Shown in pieces: positions 47,001 to 52,152 of a DNA stretch of 64,000 nt (within the stretch, counting starts at the first letter, position 1; every line of letters starts with the position of its first letter). A program made the position numbers and the translations under genes. Under the pieces are notes generated by a model. That model was given only the letters and a program-made list of their open reading frames with translations. It searched no databases and had not been told where the DNA came from. This DNA comes from Centropus unirufus (taxonomy: Eukaryota; Chordata; Aves; Cuculiformes; Centropidae), in NCBI GenBank assembly GCA_013397695.1, contig VYZI01001063.1:17017-81016 (forward strand), in the 5' to 3' direction.

Positions 47001-50000
47001 GCCTCCCTCTTCCACTCTTCAGGCAGGTCTTTGCTCCCTTGGCCGGGCTGCTCCTGCTCACCTCGATGCTCTCAGGGGTGTCAGATGAAGCTTGTGGCCC
47101 AAAAGCAGCCTCTGCATGTGGCAAAGGATCCTCTGAAAGCAGACGCATGGCGTTGCTGCCCGCTGGAGGCTCTGCTCGGTCCTGCTGACTCTTACTCTGC
47201 TTGGCCGACAATGCCGACCTCACCATTTTACTAACTGCCCTCATTGGGGGGTTGCCTTGTCCCACTGGATGGGGTCCATATCTCGAATCATCCAGGAGGG
47301 AAGTGGGAGGACGTGCTCCTCTCCCCACAAGGGCGTAGGGCTGGGGGGATGGCACTGAGGAGTGATGGATTAGAGAATCATAGAAATACTTGGTTGAAAA
47401 AGACCTTTGAGGTCATTGAGTCCAACAGTATCTGCTAAACCAGGTCCCTGAGCATCTCATCCCCCCTGGCTTTTAAACCCCTGCAGGGTGGGGAGACTCC
47501 ACCCCCTCCCTGTGCATCCTCTGCCAGGGCCTGATGACCTTTTCGGTGAAAATTTTTTCCTAATCTCCAACCTGAACCTCCCCTGGCACAGCTTGAGGCC
47601 ATTCCTCCTTGTCCCATCCCTGTCCCTTGGGAGCAGAGCCCAGCACCCACCTCTCCGCCTGCTCCTTCCAGGCACTTGGAGGCAGGGATGAGCTCTCCCC
47701 TCAGCCTCCTCTTCTCCAGCCTCAACAACCCCAGCTCCCTCAGCTGCTCCTCACAACCCTTGTTCTCCAGCCCCTTCCCAGCTCCATTCCCTTCTCTGGA
47801 CGCGCTCCATCTCCTCCATGTCCTTTGACTGAGGGGCCCAGAACTGACCCCAGGATTCAAGGCTCAGTTGATTCCCTGCATCTTCATACAGTCTGAAGGC
47901 TTTGGGGTGGCTTCTCCGTGCCATTGGGTTGACCAGCAGCCCCTTCCCCCTGACCTCCCCTCCACAGCTGGTCTGTGCGGTGCCAGCTCAGAACACAGTT
48001 CTTTATTTAATTTGCCTTAGTTCAGTGAGAAGCTGGCCCCAGAAGGTAAAGATTATCCAATGCCAGCATCAACAACTGGGTACACTTCTAGAGATGATAA
48101 GAAAAGTGCACATTTTTGTCAGGAAGGGGATTTTTAGAACACCTACAACTGGGTAGTGCTTGGCGGGTTCTCTTGGTCACCTGAGCAAAGAGAACAAGCA
48201 CCTTCACTCGTTTTAAAGAGAGCCTGAGTTCAGGTTTTGAGCCTGAGCTCACGCTGAGTTCAGGTTTTGAGCTTGAGCTCAGGTTTTGGGCCTGAGCTCA
48301 GGTTCTGAGCCAGCAGCAGCCCCTCTGCCTCCTGCGATCAGAGGTTGACCAGGTGCCCTTTTTCTTCGTTCATTTGGTGTTTTTAAACTAGTGCCAAGCA
48401 ATTAGTAGTGGAATTCCAAGGACAAGACTTCCACAAGCTTTACCTTCACATATCACGCAGATAAATTGCATCCTTTCTTTCCGTTTTGTTGGCTCACTGC
48501 TAGAATAAAGCTGTAAATGCTTCTTTCTAGGGCTCTACCAGTCTTTGCAGGTTAGTGGGGATGTTCAGGTCCCTTCAGACAAAGCTATTTTTTTAAAGAA
48601 AAGAAGAAGCAGGATGTTCTCCCAGGCTGGAAGTGGCACCAAGGTATAAAAAAACATCTATTCTTAGCACAGAAATTATATCAAGGCTGATTAACCATAG
48701 AAACAAACTAACCAGGGGAATTGTGGCTTCCCCCTTCCAGGAGTCTCAGTTCGAGACCAGGCGTGGATCACAGAGGCAGGGGGAGGTGGGGTCTGTGTTA
48801 CATGGCCTGAATTGTGTAGGTTCTTGGAAGGGTCCTCAAAGCCCATCCAGTCCCACTCCCCTGCCATGGGCAGGGACACCTCCCACTGGATCAGGGGCTC
48901 CAAGCCCCATCCAATCTGGCCTTGAACACCTCCAGGGATGGGGCCGCCACCACTGCTCTGGGCAACCTGGGCCAGGGCCTCCCCACCCTCACAGCAAAAC
49001 ATTTCTTCCTAAGATCTCATCTCAATCTCCCCTCTTCCAGCTGAAAACCATTCCCCCTCGTCCTCTCCCTGCATTCTCTGACCCAGAGCCCCTCCTCAGC
49101 TTTCCTGGAGCCCCTTTCAGTGCTGGAAGCTGCTCTAAGGTCTCCCCAGAGCCTTCTCTTCTCCAGGCTGAGCAGCCCCAGCTCCGTCAGCCTGGCCTCA
49201 TGATCTCACCACCTTCCTGGTTTAAATGTCTAGAAGTATTCTCAAGTCCATCATTGACTCCTCATAAGCAATGAGTTTAAGTCCTTCTCTTTCCCACCTT
49301 GCTTTGAGATCTGTGAGGGAAAATTGCACAAAGCTTGTTTCCAGATTCCAAGAAATAACAATTCACAGTGTAAGCCACCATCTCTCCTTTTCTCCAAGGA
49401 AATACTTGCATTGTCGCTTTCCCCCTGCTCACTCCCCTCTGCTCTGGGTGCCTCTTGCCGGCTGGCTGAGACGTGGGTGGGCTGAGCTTGCCTCTAGGTT
49501 TGCATTTCGCGGCTGGTGTCTGAGCTGGAGAAGAGCCACATGGCTGCAAGCTCTGCTGATTTGCTTCTCGGCTCTTTAAGTGGGTCTAACACAAGGTGTT
49601 AGTGGTACCAGGGGACCTGGTCTCACTGCTGTGCTTGGAGATCACAGCTGCAGTCAGGTCACTGTTTTAAGCCCTGGCAGGTTTACTGTGCCCGTGCAGC
49701 AGCGATGCTTCTCGAAGGACATTACTGCATCATGGAATGGGTTGGGTTGGAAGGGACCTCAAAGCCCATCCAGTTCTGAACCGCTGCCATGGGCAGGGAC
49801 AGATCCTACTGGATCAGGTTGCTCCAAGCCCCATCCTGTCCTTGAGCACCTCCAGGGATGGGGCAGCCAACATCACTCTGCATTTTCCAGAATCCATGTA
49901 ATTTCTGAAGTCCCACCTTCTCCAGCGTCGCAGGTAACGCCTGGCAGCCACGTAGAGCACAGCCCTGCTTGGACCAGCCCTGCTTTACACCTGCTGCTCA

Positions 50001-52152
50001 GGCGGCGCCACGGGCCCTGTGGGCTGTGCCTGGAGCCTCCTCACCATTCCAAGAGGACATCGATAAGGGTCGGGGCTCAGGTCCCTGCCTCACCTGGGGT
50101 TTGTTTCTCCTGACTTAAGGCGACTTCTCTACAAGGGAGGGAACAGCCTCAGCCTGGGAGGAATGAAATAAGGCTGGGGTTTTTCTTTTCAGAGCTCTTC
50201 CTGCACTGGAATCTGATGGGGTGGAGTTACAGCCAGGAAACTTCAGGAAGCACTTGCTTTACGTGTACTCCTGTTCCTTCCTTTCCAAATAAATCCCCAC
50301 AGCGGCATCGAGGCCTGTGTGCAAGGCTCGGCCACCAGCAGAGCTCCCAGTGCGCGGTGGAACAGGGGTTCTCTCTGATGGGACTTGTGGGAACCTGTGG
50401 CAGATGGTCTTTACCAGAGCAGCTGGCAGAGCCTCACAGCCCTGCCTTACTGTGGTGAGGGTCAGGAGTGCAAGGCCACCCCAAGCAGTGACAGCAAGGG
50501 GACGGGGTCTGCCCCTCTGCGGACCCAACAGGCGGTTGAGCTGTCACAGTGCACGGGACTGGAGGGCGCCGAGCGGTGTTGTGGGAGTGCAGAGTGAGAC
50601 AGCAAGGGCTCTTCCCAGTTCTGTGGGCCCCTGAGCTCTTTGCTGGCAGGTGGTAACAGTCATGATGCTGTTCTGGTGACGGCCCTGTCGTGGGGATGCC
50701 TGTTGCACCACCACTGGGTCCGGTGGGACACTTTGGAGATCCCTAGCTGAAGCTCCAGCACAGCCAGCACAGTTGTACCCGTTGCCCAATGTCCCACCTC
50801 GCTGCACTTTCCCCCCCTCTCTTTGCAAGACCTCCCAGGTGGAGCAGCCACCTCCAGCGCCAGCTGGGATGGGGTTGGACAAGTTGGAGCTAGGCATGGC
50901 TTGGCCTGACTGGGGAAGGAGGGAGTTGCCCCAGCAGGAGGGCCTGGGAGCTGCCCCAGAAGCTGCCCCAGAAGCTTCCTGCGGTCAGCAGTGGTGGTGG
51001 AGGGGCTGCAGGTGGGAGGAACCAGCCAGAGGTTGTGTCAGAGCTGAAACTCCAGCTTAGGAGGAAAGAGAAGGTTTGGTAGAGGATTTTGGACTGGGAG
51101 AGTTCCTCGAAGATCTTTGGCAGAGAGAAGTCCTTGCTGGGCTCCTGCAGTGCCGTTCGTGCCTAGGTGTGACCCCATCCCCCCCCAGGCTGTGGGGCTG
51201 ATCACATGCAGGGCTGCTGGCACCCGGGGTGCAAGTCACCCCTCCTGTGTCACCTCACAGTGGTGCGGTCTCCTTCCAGTCTCTGGCAGGAAAGGGTCCC
51301 CTGGAGGTCACCTGCCTGCAGGGTGGAAAGCAAGAGGAGTTGAGGGGGTTTTGGCCAATGAGAAATGCAGAAAAGGTCTTGTTGAAGCTATTTCGTCCTG
51401 TTTCCAACCAAAAGCTCTCTGGCTTTTGTCTGTTGTGACCCTTGGCTGAGCTCCAGCATTCAAACTTGAGCACCAAGGAGGTGTGTCCAGAGTCAGTGGG
51501 TTCTGCCAGCCCTGGCCATGGCTCCCACATGTACATTAAAAACATGTCTGAGATCCCAGAGAGACTGTTTAATTTTAAGTGGTTTTGCAAGCCAGACTGG
51601 GTCCAGTCCTGAGTTAGAATTTCAAATCTTTTTTTTCCCCTCCAGAACAAACAAATCAGAAAAAAAAACCTGCATTATTTTGCTCTGTTCCTCTGGGAAC
51701 ACGTTTGGGATGAAACAGCTCAGAAATGGGTCCTGCCCTCCCAGCCTGGCCCTGACCAAGTGCTGGGGCCATGGCATCACTTCTCACCACGGGCTTTCCT
51801 GGCTCCCTGGCTCTGTGCTGTGCTCCAATCCCCTCTCAACCCCTCCACGCCTGATGTAAAATCCTGGCAATGTTAGGGAGAAATCCTCGACACGAGCAGC
51901 GCGCTGGGTGCAGGGGGGCACGGGAAGGCTGGCTCTGCACGCTGCTGTGGCAATCGGCAGGGAGGAGGACACTTGCCAAGCATCCGGCTGCCACATTCCT
52001 GCTGTTCGCTCCCAGCCGCGGGCAGTGCTGAGCTGTAACCCCACCTTGCCTTTGTCTCCTTGCAGATTTTGACAGAGCTGAAGTCTGACAACCAAAGGCT
52101 GAAGGACGAGAACGGAGCCCTCATTCGTGTCATCAGCAAGCTCTCCAAATAG
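4978..52152 (+). CDS. PPP1R12B: Protein phosphatase 1 regulatory subunit 12B (MYPT2), C-terminal exons, partial gene overview
   Basis: MYPT2 is the large targeting subunit of myosin light-chain phosphatase. It brings the PP1 catalytic subunit to phosphorylated myosin, mainly in striated and smooth muscle and brain. The N-terminal PP1-docking motif and ankyrin repeats are left of the window. The coding exons seen are 4978-5068, 5516-5686, 6374-6557, 7091-7203, 9122-9166, 37653-37669, 38162-38309, 39257-39361, 39625-39678, 41833-41883, and then 52066-52152 (or alternatively 46843-46977). With the distal last exon these add up to 354 codons plus stop; all phases fit and every junction is GT-AG. 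Order visible: arginine-rich segment with the RRSTQ inhibitory site, TLTDLQEAE block, Ser/Thr-rich linker, RRRGTG second kinase-site region, acidic stretch, long coiled coil, leucine zipper. Identification rests on strong recalled similarity to MYPT1 and MYPT2. Confidence 0.95.
5516..5686 (+). CDS. PPP1R12B: PPP1R12B exon: GVTLTDLQEAERTFSRSR block
   Basis: The exon has 171 nt (57 codons) and is phase 0 at both ends, with acceptor tttctctgcag and donor GAG|GTGATC. It starts GVTLTDLQEAE, the family block that directly follows the inhibitory Thr, then AERTFSRSRAERQAQEQQ. The rest is charged and poorly conserved (Glu/Arg/Ser rich), ending WSRNTDEE. Joining to the previous exon restores the RRSTQ-GVTLTDL motif seen in MYPT1 and MYPT2. 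Confidence 0.92.
6374..6557 (+). CDS. PPP1R12B: PPP1R12B exon: Ser/Thr-rich linker
   Basis: The exon has 184 nt (61 codons plus one base). The acceptor is tgcttgtag and the donor is AATG|GTATGT. It encodes SVYRRLRCPVQPDKPTTPVS, then SPSTSAPLLYTSSYLTRTNK and a tail ending TEMEKN. The RLRCPxQPDKPTTP part matches the human MYPT2 linker as I recall it, which separates this gene from MYPT1. The stretch is low in predicted structure and rich in Ser and Thr. Confidence 0.9.
7091..7203 (+). CDS. PPP1R12B: PPP1R12B exon: second kinase-site region (RRRGTG)
   Basis: The exon has 113 nt. It is entered after one codon base (completes Glu) and left in phase 0; acceptor cttggccag, donor GAT|GTAAGT. It reads ECEDQDLDDRSLNKQSIRER, then RRPKERRRGTGIIFSTKD. 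The Arg-rich run with GTG matches the position of the second Rho-kinase site of MYPT1 (Thr853 region, usually followed by an FWT motif). Here the motif reads FST, so the Trp is replaced by Ser (tcc codon). Confidence 0.92.
7562..7645 (+). other. Candidate cassette exon, acidic, unproven
   Basis: The 84 nt encode 28 residues, starting EDNDEENLCLEPLPS and ending TDAKELS. It would be in phase with both neighbouring PPP1R12B exons. It is preceded by an AG (ctctaagag) and followed by a weak donor-like GTAGTG. The composition resembles the flanking exons (STKD before, DDDEVDG after). Against it: a better-looking acceptor just upstream (gctttag at 7543-7549) would run into an in-frame stop, and I do not recall this segment in mammalian MYPT2. 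It may be chance. Confidence 0.15.
8619..8991 (-). mobile_element. CR1 LINE fragment
   Basis: It begins with the reverse complement of a CR1 3' end (ggaatggtttgggttggaag) and runs through the standard 3' block to the cttctccaggctgaac motif. Confidence 0.85.
9122..9166 (+). CDS. PPP1R12B: PPP1R12B exon: acidic DDDEVDGNEEVKETR
   Basis: A 45-nt exon of 15 codons, phase 0 at both ends, between acceptor tcatcccag and a strong donor CGG|GTAAGT. It encodes DDDEVDGNEEVKETR, which matches the acidic run that precedes HERLSRLE in MYPT2. It is the last exon used only by the long protein before the large intron. Confidence 0.9.
10711..11255. mobile_element. Composite CR1: minus, plus, minus segments
   Basis: 10711-10868 is minus-oriented, 10869-10990 is plus-oriented and covers an overlapping part of the consensus (gttcttcatggtggggtgg ... 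gaggtgttcaag), and 10991-11255 is minus-oriented with its own 3' end. A nested or twin-primed insertion explains this. Confidence 0.8.
11990..12052 (+). mobile_element. CR1 3' terminal scrap
   Basis: Short 3' end: ...atccttccaacccaaaccat followed by tccatgattctg. Confidence 0.8.
12229..12277. repeat. Short tandem duplication
   Basis: The word ccagtgactgtgaaattc occurs twice 27 nt apart. Confidence 0.8.
13662..14045 (-). mobile_element. CR1 LINE fragment, second (Y-like) subfamily
   Basis: It starts tcatagaatcctagaatcac and continues with ccaggttggaaaagacc, a 3' end different from the gggttggaaggga type. Confidence 0.85.
15385..15635 (-). mobile_element. CR1 LINE fragment
   Basis: Starts tcatagaatcgtggaatggt at the 3' end; truncated at the ctgaaaaccattccccc block. 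Confidence 0.85.
16673..16990 (-). mobile_element. CR1 LINE fragment
   Basis: Starts tcatagaaccatggaatggt; standard 3' block. Confidence 0.85.
17315..17615 (+). mobile_element. CR1 LINE fragment
   Basis: Ends ttccttccaacccaacacat tccatgactct; the body matches the other plus copies. Confidence 0.85.
18603..18765 (+). mobile_element. CR1 internal fragment without 3' end
   Basis: The blocks gaggccaggctgggagagtt and cctggagaagagaaggctcc are present; the usual 3' terminal part is missing. Confidence 0.75.
21001..21422 (+). mobile_element. CR1 LINE fragment
   Basis: Complete 3' region ending ccttccaacccaatccattc, catggttct, attccatgattcc. Confidence 0.85.
23640..24335 (+). promoter_or_regulatory. 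PPP1R12B: Presumed internal promoter / 5' UTR of the small M20 subunit
   Basis: This is the sequence just upstream of the M20 start codon. A separate first coding exon in the middle of a large intron implies its own promoter; that is known for M20/M21 in mammals, and inferred here. The stretch begins with a CpG-containing part (23640-23705). It contains a CArG-like box with one mismatch (CCTTTTGTGG, 24030-24039), an E-box CACATG (24004-24009) and an A/T-rich MEF2-like word CTAAAATTAT (24178-24187). Such short motifs occur by chance. No transcription start site can be assigned. Confidence 0.35.
23700..23726 (+). repeat. Short (GGA)n purine tract
   Basis: An imperfect run of GAG/GGA triplets, about 27 nt, lies in the CpG-containing part upstream of the M20 first exon. 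Confidence 0.8.
24336..24437 (+). CDS. PPP1R12B: Alternative first coding exon of myosin phosphatase small subunit (M20/M21)
   Basis: The exon has 34 codons from ATG to the donor AGA|GTAAGC and ends in phase 0. It encodes MSSLYTRSKEYTRSRKAQSD and then a Ser/Pro run ending AKTLR. It closely matches the recalled start of the human M20/HS-M21 small subunit. The start was chosen by this match and by a fair context (G at -3, gaggccATG); the frame is open for only 11 codons upstream, with no other ATG. Like exon 9122-9166 it ends in Arg at phase 0, so either can splice to the microexon at 37653. The reading frame is open into the intron for another 46 codons, but without family similarity. Confidence 0.9.
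24336..52152 (+). CDS. PPP1R12B: Myosin phosphatase small subunit M20/M21 (internal-promoter isoform), overview
   Basis: The small non-catalytic subunit of myosin phosphatase comes from the same gene by an internal start. Exons: 24336-24437, 37653-37669, 38162-38309, 39257-39361, 39625-39678, 41833-41883, then 52066-52152 (187 residues) or 46843-46977 (203 residues). Using the downstream AG at 39625-39627 removes one Gln and gives 186. I recall that the chicken gizzard 20-kDa subunit is about 186 residues long, which fits; this was not checked. Apart from its 34 N-terminal residues, the protein is the C-terminal coiled coil of MYPT2. It binds the large subunit and myosin, and in heart it has been linked to calcium sensitisation (established knowledge). 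Confidence 0.85.
24504..24520. repeat. Short (GGT)n
   Basis: Five GGT/GTG units about 65 nt after the M20 donor site. Confidence 0.8.
27261..27810 (+). mobile_element. CR1 LINE fragment, Y-like
   Basis: Ends ggtcttttccaagcttaatt attctatgatt; the body has ggctgcacctcaaatcc and related blocks shared with the 2300 copy. Confidence 0.85.
28766..29442 (+). mobile_element. CR1 LINE fragment, longest copy in the window
   Basis: About 680 nt: from the gaaggacttggggtgcttat block through ggaggccacagagatgatg to ccaaaccattccatgg. Confidence 0.85.
30311..30790 (-). mobile_element. CR1 LINE fragment
   Basis: Starts tcatagaatcatggaatggc and extends to the tctggactcgctccaaca block. Confidence 0.85.
31871..32152 (+). 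mobile_element. CR1 LINE fragment
   Basis: Ends attccttccaacccaaactg ttccatcaatccatga. Confidence 0.85.
33309..33700 (-). mobile_element. CR1 LINE fragment, Y-like
   Basis: Starts gaatcacggaatccccaggc tggaaaagacc, as in the 13662 copy. Confidence 0.85.
35034..35462 (-). mobile_element. CR1 LINE fragment with internal deletion or mosaic
   Basis: The 3' end is of the gggttggaaggga type, but after about 85 nt it moves to the ctcccctcagcctcctccag and caaactgaccccaagat blocks, so the middle part is missing or two copies are joined. Confidence 0.75.
36293..36830 (-). mobile_element. CR1 LINE fragment
   Basis: Starts tcataggatcatgaaataat and runs through the whole 3' region to ctccaggtggggtctcacca. 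Confidence 0.85.
37653..37669 (+). CDS. PPP1R12B: PPP1R12B 17-nt microexon (HERLS)
   Basis: The exon is catgaaagactttccag: five codons HERLS plus two bases of an Arg codon finished by the next exon. It lies behind a long T/C tract (tttctttctctttttttttcag) and before a near-consensus donor CAG|GTAAGA, the strong sites expected for a very short exon. It restores HERLSRLE, the conserved block found in both MYPT2 and M20. Without it, the phase-0 donors at 9166 and 24437 could not join the phase-2 acceptor at 38162. Confidence 0.9.
38162..38309 (+). CDS. PPP1R12B: PPP1R12B exon: RLEAAPNPTTSDSS ... EESNRDYKK
   Basis: The exon has 148 nt: one base completing Arg, then 49 codons, leaving in phase 0. 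Acceptor ttgccttttag, donor AAA|GTAGGC. It reads LEAAPNPTTSDSSYSDRASS, then RSSAYTRRENRLAALSSRAE and ends ESNRDYKK. The NPTTSDS and NRDYKKLYES blocks match MYPT2/M20. It leads into the coiled coil. Confidence 0.93.
39257..39361 (+). CDS. PPP1R12B: PPP1R12B exon: coiled-coil LYESALSENQKLKSKLQEAQ
   Basis: A 105-nt exon of 35 codons, phase 0 at both ends, acceptor ccccttcag, donor CAG|GTGAGG. It encodes LYESALSENQKLKSKLQEAQ followed by LELADIKSKLEKATQ, a heptad-type helix close to MYPT1 and MYPT2. In the family this part mediates subunit assembly. Confidence 0.94.
39625..39678 (+). CDS. PPP1R12B: PPP1R12B exon: QKQEKTSDRSSMLEMEKR, with tandem NAGNAG acceptor
   Basis: A 54-nt exon of 18 codons, phase 0 at both ends, ending AAGCGG|GTACGT. 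The acceptor reads tttacatagcag, two AGs three bases apart. Using the first gives ...ATQQKQEK..., the form I recall from human; using the second drops one Gln. Coiled-coil segment with an SDRSS phosphorylatable run. Confidence 0.9.
39679..41832 (+). other. PPP1R12B: PPP1R12B intron
   Basis: A 2.2-kb intron. It contains one old, diverged CR1 relic at about 40150-40400. No other feature is recognised. Confidence 0.8.
40150..40400 (-). mobile_element. Old, diverged CR1 relic
   Basis: Faint matches to CR1: ttggtcagaacctctctgct, cagcccatggccattacctc. The divergence is higher than in the other copies. Confidence 0.45.
41833..41883 (+). CDS. PPP1R12B: PPP1R12B exon: EKRALERKLSEMEEEMK
   Basis: A 51-nt exon of 17 codons, phase 0, acceptor ttgcacacag, donor AAG|GTAGGA. 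It encodes EKRALERKLSEMEEEMK, near-identical to the MYPT family (ERRALERKMSEMEEEMK recalled for human). It is the last exon common to all forms; both possible last exons also begin in phase 0. Confidence 0.93.
43821..43970 (-). mobile_element. CR1 3' fragment, Y-like
   Basis: Starts atcacagaattgcttggttg gaaaag and stops after the ggcagcct block. Confidence 0.8.
44937..45022. repeat. (TGGA)n tetranucleotide microsatellite
   Basis: About 14 perfect TGGA/GGAT units, then interrupted units with GACG/GACA variants, then two more perfect units. Confidence 0.95.
46843..46977 (+). CDS. PPP1R12B: PPP1R12B alternative (proximal) last coding exon, leucine zipper A
   Basis: Acceptor cactctctgcag; 44 codons plus TAG. 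It begins NLHQLKQIHTLRQMNEQLLA and continues ENRALTRVVARLSLPPKPSE, ending SEEL. Residues I8, L11, N15, L18, N22, L25, V29 and L32 fall on a/d heptad positions, with Asn at two 'a' sites, a classic zipper. It matches the longer C-terminus I recall for a human PPP1R12B isoform. It is used instead of 52066-52152 and would give its own 3' UTR with poly(A) signals further on. Confidence 0.85.
   Translation, partial: NLHQLKQIHTLRQMNEQLLAENRALTRVVARLSLPPKPSESEEL
47376..47862 (-). mobile_element. CR1 LINE fragment, Y-like, in the proximal 3' UTR
   Basis: Starts aatcatagaaatacttggtt gaaaaagacc and runs to the ggcccagaactgaccccag block. It lies 0.4 kb after the proximal PPP1R12B stop codon. Confidence 0.85.
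48220..48314. repeat. 19-bp minisatellite
   Basis: Four to five degenerate copies of a unit like gagcctgagctcaggtttt; one copy carries an extra 11-nt insertion. Each unit contains GAGCTC or a variant. Confidence 0.85.
48504..48509 (+). terminator. PPP1R12B: Possible poly(A) signal for the proximal PPP1R12B isoform
   Basis: AATAAA in context tagaataaag, the first such hexamer after the proximal stop codon. Plausible but unproven; a second candidate is at 50288-50293. Confidence 0.4.
48821..49205 (-). mobile_element. CR1 LINE fragment
   Basis: Same 3' block as the gggttggaaggga type, with the first few terminal bases degraded; ends at agctccgtcagcctggcctc. Confidence 0.85.
49729..49882 (-). 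mobile_element. CR1 3' fragment
   Basis: Starts catcatggaatgggttgggt tggaagg; about 155 nt. Confidence 0.85.
52066..52152 (+). CDS. PPP1R12B: PPP1R12B distal last coding exon, leucine zipper B
   Basis: Acceptor gtctccttgcag; 28 codons plus TAG. It starts ILTELKSDNQRLKDENGALI and ends RVISKLSK. L5, L12, L19 and L26 are spaced by seven, with N9, N16 and I23 at 'a' positions. The sequence is nearly the same as the MYPT1 C-terminal leucine zipper, which in that protein is needed for the response to cGMP-dependent kinase I alpha (established for MYPT1; inferred here). Confidence 0.95.
   Translation: MLTELKSDNQRLKDENGALIRVISKLSK

Larger units (their letters stand above)
46978..52065 (+). other. 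PPP1R12B: 3' UTR of the proximal isoform / intron of the distal isoform
   Basis: After the TAG at 46975-46977 there is no further coding exon until 52066. The stretch carries CR1 fragments at 47376-47862, 48821-49205 and 49729-49882 and a 19-bp minisatellite at 48220-48314. The first AATAAA is at 48504-48509 and another is at 50288-50293. If the first is used, the proximal transcript has a 1.5-kb 3' UTR that includes a CR1 copy. Confidence 0.65.

Noticed and set aside
49498..49545. Stretch reading SELEKSHMAASS in one frame, resembling coiled coil
   Set aside because: No splice signals in the right phase and no match in the MYPT family.
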